The position numbers and the translations under genes are program-made. From the NCBI GenBank assembly GCA_022559845.1, contig CM040121.1, positions 509,496,566-509,560,565 on the forward strand: a stretch of 64,000 nucleotides of DNA. The letters are read 5' to 3'. The notes beneath the pieces were generated by a model, which made no database searches, was not told the origin of the DNA, and worked only from the letters and a program-made list of their open reading frames with translations. This document shows positions 19,787-29,555 of this stretch, one piece after another. The stretch's first letter is position 1. The number at the start of each line of letters is the position of its first letter. The DNA comes from Amorphophallus konjac. Taxonomy: Eukaryota > Streptophyta > Magnoliopsida > Alismatales > Araceae.

Positions 19787-21931
19787 TGATGGGGACATCG
19801 CTTACCACTTCTCACTTCTCCACGGGACCGGATGATTGCCATTATGTTTAGCTTGATTTCCGAAGTCTAGCTATGTATTTTTTATCTTTCCTTGAGTCAT
19901 TTTGATGTACTTATCTTTATTTTGAGTCATGGTCCTAAGTCGTCACATTATCTATCTAAGTATGTTAGGCTAGGGAGTCGTTTGGGCCCAATTAGATGGG
20001 CCTGGCCCATGGGCAACCTCTTCTTTCCTCAACCCCCTTGCTTATTTGCTTTTAGTAGTTTATCCAAGGACTTTTTGTAAATGTTGGGATTCCTATAAAT
20101 AGGACCCCAACTCCACTTGAGTTCAGTAATGAAGTATTAAGCAAAATTTGAGCCACTGAGTGCATCTCTCCCTCTCTCTCTAAGTCTCTCTCTCTCTCTC
20201 TCTCTAAATTCGGAATTCCCCTCTCTCCTCACCTCTTGCCACCTCACTTGCCACCTAGGCAAGCCTTTTCACCTCCCAAGACTCCCATTACTTCACCATT
20301 AACCACTCCACCTCCCCAAGCACCCTTTCACCTTCCCAAGGCATCCCTCCCCCTTCCCTAAGCAACCTTCCACCTCCCAAGAGCCCTTTCCCCTTCCCTA
20401 GAACCCCTTTCACCTCCCAAGGTCGTCCACCACCTTCCCCTCCCTCCTAGGGTCGACCCCTCCACCCCATTCCACCTCCCATTGCTTGGCCGACCACCTC
20501 CTTCCCCTCCCTCCTTGCTAGTCTGCAGGTAGCAGAACTGGGTACGTGTTGCAGAAGCTGCCCCGAGTTCATACGACAACGTCTGAGGGCGTGGCATACC
20601 TTTCTGGAAAGGGCTCCCAGTCCTCTTCCCAGGCGAAGTGGAAGCACTCCGTTCCAAGTTCGTGGCCACCCGTGAGAGCCGATCTCCTCCGACAGCGTCT
20701 GGAACTAGCTGCAGAGCACCAGAGTCCGACTAGAAGCTCAACCACGGTCGACAGCGACAGATCCAGACTGAAGTTTCTTCTCCAAAGATCTTCCTCTCCC
20801 TATCCCCGATCAGGAGCAAGAAACGGAACCCCGTTCGGCCTCCGGGAGCTAGAGTTCCAAATTTTCTCCCACCGTCGTTCGGGTCTGCCTCCTGCTGTCT
20901 GCCGTGACCAGATCCCACTCAACGGATCCCTCCTGTCCACCCCGACCTCAGAAGGAGTCTCCGTCAGTTTTGCTGTGCAGAGGACTTGTCCACGGATCCA
21001 ACAATTCTGACGGATCGAGATTCTGAGTCCGGAAGCCCCAGGTACAACTTCTGCATCCGGCTGCATCCATTCTGAAGCTGCCAACCCCAGATTCCGACGT
21101 CCTGTTCGAGTCTCCACCACGACCACCAGCAACGGCAGAAGAATTTGACATAAATCTGAGGCATCCCTGTACCTGTTACGAAGCCATCCTCACTGATCTC
21201 GTCACCGGCAAAATTCCTGAGAGCAAGCTACGACTGCAACAGCGACCTCCTGTCCCCTCCAACAACAAGTGGGCAGAACCACATTGGCGCCCGTTCCGTC
21301 GTCCTCGGCGGAATTCTCTCTCTCGCCTGGCCGGCTTAGCGCCCCTCCCTGCGTGGAGGTAGTGTTTGATGTAATTGTGATTACCCCACCCCTATTTCAA
21401 CCCTCCTGCGTGGGGTGTAGTTCATGTAACTAGCAGCCCAAGCTTCATCGGCGCAGTGTGCGGGGATCACACTTCCCCGCTCGCCCACGTCTCCAAACGG
21501 GGTTGGTTTCTTCAAACCAACCAGGTGAGCTCTAAAACTTTGCTCCATTTATATTAGTGTCTGTTTGTTTAATATCCGTAGACATAGCTCCGTTGCGCAA
21601 GAGAGTGAGTGCCCGTTCCCGGAGCCATCATCATTGAGTGGTCACCGTGGTCATCGTGAGAGAGTGGGACCTTGTGCCCCAAGTGGCACCGGCCAGCCCC
21701 AAAGTGTGGGCCACGTACCCTCGGGAGGATAACCCTAGCCCTGCTGGCACTCTACCAGTTAGGGTCTTGATCCATCACCTCCTTCTAGCATCATATAGTT
21801 ACCCGGGGCTTGCGAGTGTGCGACGGCGTTTCGGTCTCAATTTATCATTTTACTTGCTATGTGATTGTGAATGCGGATTAGGTCCGAGGTTTGCGTTTGC
21901 TTGCTGCATACCCTATACTTGTGTCACATCA
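19787..21931 (+). repeat. 5' LTR of element A
   Basis: This 2145-bp LTR contains a TATA box, a CT microsatellite near 20166-20208, and long CCTCCC/CACCTCCC pyrimidine-rich runs (20215-20520). Open frames such as 20546-21010 lie in it, but the other LTR copy has a different endpoint (25700-26302), so they are not supported as genes. Confidence 0.9.
20094..20103 (+). promoter_or_regulatory. TATA box in element A 5' LTR
   Basis: TATAAATAGG lies 307 bp into the LTR and is repeated identically in the 3' LTR at 25248-25257. Transcription would start just before the CT-rich leader. Confidence 0.7.
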
Positions 21932-21934
21932 AAT

Positions 21935-21946
21935 TGGTATCAGAGC
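21935..21946 (+). other. Primer-binding site of element A, initiator-Met tRNA
   Basis: An exact TGGTATCAGAGC lies three bases after the LTR end. Confidence 0.9.
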
Positions 21947-22029
21947 AAGTTCTAGACTTGTCTCTACTAAGTCTTGTCCTAGGGCGCATAAGCTTTTAGA
22001 GTCTTCATTGGGCCACCCCGTGCATCATC

Positions 22030-25005
22030 ATGTATACTCCCCATTGGTCAAGTCCCCCCAACATGACCTTCCACAAGGATCCGATTGACCCTCTCCTCAT
22101 GGACATCATCCTAGAAGGGGACCTTAGTTTTGATGGATCTAATCCCAATGCCTACCTAAAATGGGAGACTACCATGGATAAACACTTTGATAGGACTTGG
22201 ATCTATGGACATGCTAGAGTCCGCAGGGCCACGGGGTGTCTTCGGGGACAAGCCAAGAAGATGTGGGAACACAAAGAGAGGTTCAGAAGAGTTTGGGGGC
22301 AAGAGCCCATTCACTCATGGGATGACATGAAAAAGGAACTTAGGAAGACCTACGCTCCCCGACCCGACCACTCCTACCATGAGGACTACAACCCGAAGAA
22401 CACTCCCACTACCCCGTTTCCGCCCAGTCTATCTAGAACCTCCACTAGGACCAACACTCCACCACCCAAAAGACCCCAAGATTCGCTAGAAGAACTAAGG
22501 ATTGAGTTTAAGGAGATCTTCACCTCCCTCAGGGCTCAAACTCCACCACCCCAAATAAGTCCAACTTACACCACCCCATCGCCAAAAGGCCTTCCCATTT
22601 CCTTAGAGAGCAAGACCCCTACACCACAAAGGGATGAGATTGAGGTTGAGGAATATGAGGCCTCCCCCGAATGGGAAGAAGAATATGAATCACAAAACCA
22701 TGGGTTAGGCCAAGAAGTTCCCATCCCAAGAGGAGAAAGCATCATGGCTCACTCCACCCACACCATTCCAACCCATGTGGACCCCATGTCCACTTCCCCT
22801 AGGCCCATGATGGCCACCACCCTCCCTCCCAAAACTGATCAACCCAGTCCGTCTCAACCCATCCATCTTCCACTACCAACCCCTATCCAACCCCAACCTA
22901 GGCCTCCACTTCTCCCCTTACCGACCCCAAACCAAGTTCCCCTTTACCTCCCACCCCGGGGGTACCACACACCTACCCTCATCACTCCACCTTCAAAGGA
23001 CCATCCCACCTCCTTGGGAGAGGAACCCATGACTCCCACACCCGACATCATAGTGGTGGACACCCTAGAACCGCTCCACACCTTGGAGGAAACCCTTGCC
23101 CAAACCAAGGGAAGAACTTCACCTTTTACACCACCCTCTCTAAATAGGAGTGAACTCGTCATAAGTGAGCCCCTGGCTAAATGGCTAGAGGAAAGTCCGG
23201 TTCACCCTATCCTGCCCCATGTCAACCCTCCCATGGAACAACACCTCCCCATACTACCCTTCTCCACCTATCACACTACCATCCAATCCTCTTACCAAGT
23301 GGAAACTCTAAGAGACCTCCTAAAAGGCCTCGCATGGCAAGTAGAGTTGACGGCTATGTTGAACCCTATGGTCGACCAACCCATGAGCCTTGGTCTTCTA
23401 CACCCATGTGTTGGGTCTTTCACTTCGGTCTGCACGGTTGGTTGCTACACCAGCGACCTCCTTCTCTTTCTTCCCACACCCGATGAGCCCGAGGCCATCC
23501 TTAAATTGGAGCTCCTCATTTCAGGGAGAAAACCCAATCATCCTTTCAAGGCTGACCCACCCACCAACAACTTTTGCCCAAAAATCTCAATAGAGGTGAA
23601 TGACCCCCACCCACATGTGGACCTTGAGTTTCTAAGTGACCCATACCATGACACATTCGATCCCTTCCTATACCCACCCACCATACCCAACACCATCATT
23701 TTCCTACCACAACCTACCATTTTAAGCCAAGACTACCTCTCCCAAGACCATGAGGACCAAGAGTTCTCTCCCCTAGATGACCCATTCCATCCCTCCCAAT
23801 GGAAGCCAAAGAACCCATGGGACCTAGTCTCATTACCCACCCCCACCCACCTTTTCCTACCCTCACACACCATGACAAACCTAACCCACCCATTCCAAAA
23901 CTTAGCCCACACCATAGGAGCCATGACCAAGGGTGACATCCACCTAGGAAGTGAGGAATCTACCCATCCCAAGATGTCCACTTTCTGGGACCCCTTTGAT
24001 CCCCATGAGTGGAAACCCCCAAATCTCACAGATAGGACCATCTTGATAGGAATCCATGTGTCACAATCTTTTACATCATGTGGTCAGGCTAGTCACCTCA
24101 TTTGTGTCACTCACGCACTAGGACTGATGCATGATAGGTTCACATCTGGGTGTCTAGGCCCCCCCTTTGCAGTCAACCATGTTAGGGATCACTCACAAGT
24201 CAGAACCCCATTTGAATATCCAGGACCCCCGGCATCAAACACTCCTTTACATGATAGTCTCATCTATGGATGTCCCGGTCCCCCTAGGTCCATCAGAGTC
24301 TACATAACACCATTACATGATATGTCCCTATTTGGTTGTCCAGGACCCCCTTTATCCACTAGTGAACCAACATCCACAAGGTTGCATGAGGAAATCCGCA
24401 AACGCATTAACAAAAGCAATGAGGTTTATAAAAAGACGGCCGATTCCCACCGCCGCCGCCAGGAGTTTCACGTAGGTGATTATGTGATGGTAAGAACTGA
24501 GAGGCTTTCCCCTGGGAATGTCTCCAAGCTGAGGTCGCGTGGATCAGGCCCCTTCCAGGTCCTAAAGAGGATTGGCACGAACGCTTACGTGTTGGACCTC
24601 CCCGAGGAGTACGGAGTAAGTCTCACATTCAATGTGGCTGACTTGGTGCCATATAGGGGTCCCACGGTGACACCTAGTGAGAATGTTGAGCCTGTTCTAC
24701 TTCTTGAGAGAGTCACTACCCATAAGAGAGTTCCACCCACCCAGAGGGGCCAACGTGAGCAATTGGAGCGGATATTGAATGAACAGGTTACTGCCGTCTG
24801 GAGCAAAGGGATGGGCACTACCTTGCTTGGTGGAAAGGACCAGCTACCTTTGGTGGACTTGAGAGCAACCTCGCTATGGCTTCCTCCGCATACGATGGAT
24901 TTTTACTCGACAGAGTCGAGTTCTCTGCAGCCCGGGAGTATGATGGGGACATCGCTTACCACTTCTCACTTCTCCACGGGACCGGATGATTGCCATTATG
25001 TTTAG
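22030..25005 (+). CDS. Element A 991-codon ORF: gag-like, novel module, integrase C-terminus
   Basis: The frame is uninterrupted from ATG 22030 and overlaps the 3' LTR by 65 bases. Residues about 35-115 resemble a gypsy gag core (DGSNPNAYLKWETTMDKHF, SWDDMKKELRKTYAPR). Residues about 120-375 are rich in Pro, Thr and Ser. Residues about 379-490 form a compact module I do not recognise, including EPLAKWLEES, VETLRDLLKGLAWQ, VCTVGCYTSD and LFLPTPDE, which element B also has. Residues about 700-775 carry three LHD....GCPGPP-type repeats. Residues about 809-877 match a chromovirus integrase C-terminus (FHVGDYVMVRTERLSPGN, FNVADLVPYRG), and a frameshifted chromodomain follows. No zinc knuckle and no catalytic domain are present. 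A structural, trans-mobilised role is inferred. Confidence 0.8.
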   Translation: MYTPHWSSPPNMTFHKDPIDPLLMDIILEGDLSFDGSNPNAYLKWETTMDKHFDRTWIYGHARVRRATGCLRGQAKKMWEHKERFRRVWGQEPIHSWDDMKKELRKTYAPRPDHSYHEDYNPKNTPTTPFPPSLSRTSTRTNTPPPKRPQDSLEELRIEFKEIFTSLRAQTPPPQISPTYTTPSPKGLPISLESKTPTPQRDEIEVEEYEASPEWEEEYESQNHGLGQEVPIPRGESIMAHSTHTIPTHVDPMSTSPRPMMATTLPPKTDQPSPSQPIHLPLPTPIQPQPRPPLLPLPTPNQVPLYLPPRGYHTPTLITPPSKDHPTSLGEEPMTPTPDIIVVDTLEPLHTLEETLAQTKGRTSPFTPPSLNRSELVISEPLAKWLEESPVHPILPHVNPPMEQHLPILPFSTYHTTIQSSYQVETLRDLLKGLAWQVELTAMLNPMVDQPMSLGLLHPCVGSFTSVCTVGCYTSDLLLFLPTPDEPEAILKLELLISGRKPNHPFKADPPTNNFCPKISIEVNDPHPHVDLEFLSDPYHDTFDPFLYPPTIPNTIIFLPQPTILSQDYLSQDHEDQEFSPLDDPFHPSQWKPKNPWDLVSLPTPTHLFLPSHTMTNLTHPFQNLAHTIGAMTKGDIHLGSEESTHPKMSTFWDPFDPHEWKPPNLTDRTILIGIHVSQSFTSCGQASHLICVTHALGLMHDRFTSGCLGPPFAVNHVRDHSQVRTPFEYPGPPASNTPLHDSLIYGCPGPPRSIRVYITPLHDMSLFGCPGPPLSTSEPTSTRLHEEIRKRINKSNEVYKKTADSHRRRQEFHVGDYVMVRTERLSPGNVSKLRSRGSGPFQVLKRIGTNAYVLDLPEEYGVSLTFNVADLVPYRGPTVTPSENVEPVLLLERVTTHKRVPPTQRGQREQLERILNEQVTAVWSKGMGTTLLGGKDQLPLVDLRATSLWLPPHTMDFYSTESSSLQPGSMMGTSLTTSHFSTGPDDCHYV
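24745..24940 (+). pseudogene. Chromodomain remnant of element A (shifted frame)
   Basis: In the 991-codon frame the tail begins ERILNEQVTAV, the usual chromodomain start. The motif DGHYLAWWKG appears only in the neighbouring frame near 24812-24845, so a small indel has shifted it. The equivalent region in element B (43370-43530) keeps both parts in one frame. Confidence 0.6.
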
Positions 25006-27084
25006 CTTGATTTCCGAAGTCTAGCTATGTATTTTTTATCTTTCCTTGAGTCATTTTGATGTACTTATCTTTATTTTGAGTCATGGTCCTAAGTCGTCAC
25101 ATTATCTATCTAAGTATGTTAGGCTAGGGAGTCGTTTGGGCCCAATTAGATGGGCCTGGCCCATGGGCAACCTCTTCTTTCCTCAACCCCCTTGCTTATT
25201 TGCTTTTAGTAGTTTATCCAAGGACTTTTTGTAAATGTTGGGATTCCTATAAATAGGACCCCAACTCCACTTGAGTTCAGTAATGAAGTATTAAGCAAAA
25301 TTTGAGCCACTGAGTGCATCTCTCCCTCTCTCTCTAAGTCTCTCTCTCTCTCTCTCTCTAAATTCGGAATTCCCCTCTCTCCTCACCTCTTGCCACCTCA
25401 CTTGCCACCTAGGCAAGCCTTTTCACCTCCCAAGACTCCCATTACTTCACCATTAACCACTCCACCTCCCCAAGCACCCTTTCACCTTCCCAAGGCATCC
25501 CTCCCCCTTCCCTAAGCAACCTTCCACCTCCCAAGAGCCCTTTCCCCTTCCCTAGAACCCCTTTCACCTCCCAAGGTCGTCCACCACCTTCCCCTCCCTC
25601 CTAGGGTCGACCCCTCCACCCCATTCCACCTCCCATTGCTTGGCCGACCACCTCCTTCCCCTCCCTCCTTGCTAGTCTGCAGGTAGCAGAACTGGGTACG
25701 TGTTGCAGAAGCTGCCCCGAGTTCATACGACAACGTCTGAGGGCGTGGCATACCTTTCTGGAAAGGGCTCCCAGTCCTCTTCCCAGGCGAAGTGGAAGCA
25801 CTCCGTTCCAAGTTCGTGGCCACCCGTGAGAGCCGATCTCCTCCGACAGCGTCTGGAACTAGCTGCAGAGCACCAGAGTCCGACTAGAAGCTCAACCACG
25901 GTCGACAGCGACAGATCCAGACTGAAGTTTCTTCTCCAAAGATCTTCCTCTCCCTATCCCCGATCAGGAGCAAGAAACGGAACCCCGTTCGGCCTCCGGG
26001 AGCTAGAGTTCCAAATTTTCTCCCACCGTCGTTCGGGTCTGCCTCCTGCTGTCTGCCGTGACCAGATCCCACTCAACGGATCCCTCCTATCCACCCCGAC
26101 CTCAGAAGGAGTCTCCGTCAGTTTTGCTGTGCAGAGGACTTGTCCACGGATCCAACAACTCCGACGGATCAAGATTCTGAGTCCGGAAGCCCCAGGTACA
26201 ACTTCTTCATCCGGCTGCATCCATTCTGAAGCTGCCAACCCCAGATTCCGACGTCCAGTTCGAGTCTCCACCACGACCACCAGCAACGGCAGAAGAATTT
26301 GACATAAATCTGAGGCATCCCTGTACCTGTTACGAAGCCATCCTCACTGATCTCGTCATCGGAAAAATTCCTGAGAGCAAGCTACGACTGCAACAGCGAC
26401 CTCCTGTCCCCTCCAACAACAAGTGGGCAGAACCACGTCGGCGCCCGTTCCGTCGTCCTCGGCGGAATTCTCTCTCTCGCCTGGCCGGCTTAGCGCCCCT
26501 CCCTGCGTGGAGGTAGTGTTTGATGTAATTGTGATTACCCCACCCCTAGTTCAACCCTCCTGCGTGGGGTGTAGTTCATGTAACTAGCAGCCCAAGCTTC
26601 ATCGGCGCAGTGTGCGGGGATCACACTTCCCCGCTCGCCCACGTCTCCAAACGGGGTTGGTTTCTTCAAACCAACCAGGTGAGCTCTAAAACTTTGCTCC
26701 ATTTATATTAGTGTCTGTTTGTTTAATATCGTAGACATAGCTCCGTTGCGCAAGAGAGTGAGTGCCCGTTCCCGGAGCCATCATCATTGAGTGGTCACCG
26801 TGGTCATCGTGAGAGAGTGGGACCTTGTGCCCCAAGTGGCACCGGCCAGCCCCAAAGTGTGGGCCACGTACCCTCGGGAGGATAACCCTAGCCCTGCTGG
26901 CACTCTACCAGTTAGGGTCTTGATCCATCACCTCCTTCTAGCATCATATAGTTACCCGGGGCTTGCGAGTGTGCGACGGCGTTTCGGTCTCAATTTATCA
27001 TTTTACTTGCTATGTGATTGTGAATGCGGATTAGGTCCGAGGTTTGCGTTTGCTTGCTGCATACCCTATACTTGTGTCACATCA
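24941..27084 (+). repeat. 3' LTR of element A
   Basis: It is 2144 bp and nearly identical to the 5' LTR. Differences seen include G/A at 26090, a cluster at 26159-26170, A/G near 26436 and a missing C near 26731. Confidence 0.9.
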
Positions 27085-28339
27085 CTCGGCCACTCCCGAC
27101 GACTGGCGCTCCCCCTACCTGTCCTGGCTACGGGACTCCCGGGAGCCCTCCGACCCTCGGGAAGCCCGCCGAATGAAGTACCAAGCTCGGCGCTTCGTCA
27201 TCCTCGACAACGCTCTCTACCGAAGATCGTTCTCCGGGCCCCTTCTGAAGTGTCTCGGTCCCGACGAAGCAAGCCAAGCTGTTGAAGAGATTCATCAAGG
27301 CCTGTGCGGAGCACATTCAGGAGGTCGGTCGCTGGCCAGAATCCTGCTAAGGCAGGGGTACTGGTGGCCGACCCTACAGCGCGACTGCACGGCTTACGCA
27401 CAACATTGCGACCGTTGCCAGCGGTTCGACCATTTGGTCCATCAGCCGGCCACGGAACTTATCACCCTTACCGAGCCCTACCCTTTCGCTCAGTGGGGGA
27501 TCGACATCCTTGGGCCATTCCCAACGGCTCAATCCCAGAAGAAGTTCATCATCGTCGCCATCGACTACCTCACCAAGTGGATCGAGGCTGAAGCAACAGC
27601 AAGGATCACCGAGACAGTCGTCTGGGGTTTCGTATGAAAATCGATCATCTGTCGCTTTGGCATCCCCCGAGTGATAGTGAGCGATAACGGACGGCAATTC
27701 GACTCTCGGTACTTCCGAGACAGATGCGCCGACCTAAATATCCGCAACCACTTCACTTCGGTCGCCCACCCTCAGGCCAACGGGCTGGTTGAAAATGCCA
27801 ACAAGACCATCTTGAAGGGCATAAAAACCAGACTCGGCAAGGCTAAGGGTAGCTGGCTCGAGGAACTGCCTAGCGTACTATGGTCGCACCGAACGACCCC
27901 CAGGACGGCAATCGGTGAGACCCCTTTTCAGCTGGTATATGGCACCGAAGCCGTCGTTCCGTTAGAGATCACCAATCCGTCTCTCCGAGTGATCAGCTTT
28001 TCGCCCGAGGCAAACGAGCAGAAGTTACTCGAGAACCTTGACCTGGCAGACGAACTCCGAGAGATCGCGAACGTCCGAGCTACGGAATACCAGCGCCGCC
28101 TCACTCGGTACTACAACACCAAGGTCCGAGGTAGACAATTCCGAATAGGGGACTTCGTCCTCAGGAAGACCGAAGCGTCTCGACCACTGGAGGCGGCGGG
28201 CAAGCTATCCCCCAACTGGGAAGGCCCCTACCGAGTGATCGAGACGCTCGGGAAAGGTGCGTACAGGTTAGCCACAATGAAAGGGGAACCCATTCCCCGG
28301 ACATGGAACGCAACCACACTACGCAGATTTTATTTCTGA
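27085..28339 (+). pseudogene. Tat integrase
   Basis: It resumes the Tat polyprotein in frame after element A. An N-terminal zinc-binding region reads HQGLCGAHSGGRSLARIL and CDRCQRF. In the core the first Asp is in WGIDILGPFP, the second in VSDNGRQFDS and the Glu in ANGLVENANK, so the DDE triad is present. A TGA at 27635-27637 stands where Trp is expected (VVWGFV then KSIICRFGIPR), a G-to-A change. The C-terminal domain includes FRIGDFVLRKTEASR and ends ATTLRRFYF at 28339, with no chromodomain, as usual for Tat. The single stop makes it defective. Confidence 0.9.
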
Positions 28340-29555
28340 AAACTGTATCAACAAATCGGGTAAAATAAACCCCCTTTTTGCATTTATTGAAAATAATTGT
28401 TGGCACATCAGAAAGGTAAATGCCAATACATTACATAGTGAAAAGCAAAAATCCCTCTAGCACCACGGCAAACGGCCATCGCCCGGCCGACCCGGTCTTG
28501 ACCTCCTCGCATCCAGCCACTGACTCTACCTCGCGTAGAAACTGGCTCGGACAAGAGATGGTCGACCCAGTTGGCTCGGGTGGACCGTGACAAGGGTGAC
28601 AGAGGGACGGCAAGGAGAAGGCCACCTTTCACGTGAGGAAGACTACCTTCCAAGTTGGTAACAACCTGGAAAAAGGAGCGCCGTGAAGGTCTCCCCTCTG
28701 CCAATCCACCAACCCCTCGGAGGCGAACAGAAAGCAAGTAGCCCCCGAAGAGTGAAAGAAATGAAGAACAAAAGAGAGAGAAAGAGGCTGCGGACAGGGG
28801 TGAGGAGGGAGCTTGCGCCGCCTCCTCCCCTCCCACGGAGGGAAATGGAGGCCGACATCCCTAACTCCCCCATCCGCCCTCCATCTCAGCGTCCGCCCGG
28901 AAGCCTCGCCGGAGCCAAGAGGAGGCAAACGGCGTGCCCCCGCACGTCGAAGCCCTCTCCAGATCCGCGCGGCGACCGTCGGACCCGTCTCATGCACGCG
29001 CGGCGACCGTGGGACCTGACCGATACTCCAGGACAGCTGGAATCGGCCGCTCCCTGTCGTCTGCGGCGTCATCTTCTGAAGGGCCCTCCATGCTCCGATC
29101 GCGGTGGCGCAACGCAGAGCGAGGACGAGGAAATAAGAGCAGACCGCCGGTGAGAGTCCTAAGTGTTAAGAGGGAAGGAGCACCCTTCGGTCCTTTTTAT
29201 ATGCCAAGGGAGGCCACGCGCCTTAAATGACTCCCCCCTCGAAAACACGCTATAGGACCTCCCTTGGAAGGTCACCTCCAACTCCTCGGTCCCCCGCCCT
29301 AGCGGGATTCGCGAAGCGCCTCGACTTCCAGGGCATGGTGGAACGAAAGGACGCCCCGCCAGAAGCCTCCCGAATCGGCATGCGAAAACGGCGCAAAGAA
29401 TATCGGCACTTTCCAACTGCCCCCGATACGCCAGCCAAATCACGGCAAAGATAGCGATCAAACAAAGTAAGTCCTTTATTGCCTCCCATAAAGAAGTCCT
29501 CTTACAGAAGGAAAAACAGACAAAAAGGGGAAGGGGCAAAATAAAGCAAAATACA
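28340..29555. other. Spacer between Tat pol and the antisense gene
   Basis: Open frames occur on both strands here because of GC-rich codon composition, but none shows a recognisable motif. Some may be the 3' untranslated part of the convergent antisense gene. Confidence 0.4.

Larger units (their letters stand above)
19787..27084 (+). mobile_element. Element A: non-autonomous chromovirus-derived LTR element
   Basis: The LTRs at 19787-21931 and 24941-27084 both run TGATGGGGACATC to GTGTCACATCA, with target duplication CTCGG at 19782-19786 and 27085-27089. They differ at roughly 12-13 sites plus a 1-base indel (about 0.6%), so this is the youngest insertion here. The 3.0-kb interior has an initiator-Met primer site and one long ORF with a gag-like start, a novel middle and an integrase C-terminal/chromodomain end. 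Protease, RT, RNase H and the integrase core are absent, so mobility would need an autonomous partner. No clear polypurine tract is seen before the 3' LTR (gggagta only). Confidence 0.92.

Noticed and set aside
22944..24041. Minus-strand frames opposite the element A ORF
   Set aside because: They are shadows of the Pro-rich plus-strand frame and carry no motifs.
20546..26302. Open frames of 154 and 200 codons in the two LTRs of element A as genes
   Set aside because: The endpoints differ between nearly identical LTRs because of single substitutions, and there is no recognisable motif. They lie in untranslated LTR sequence.
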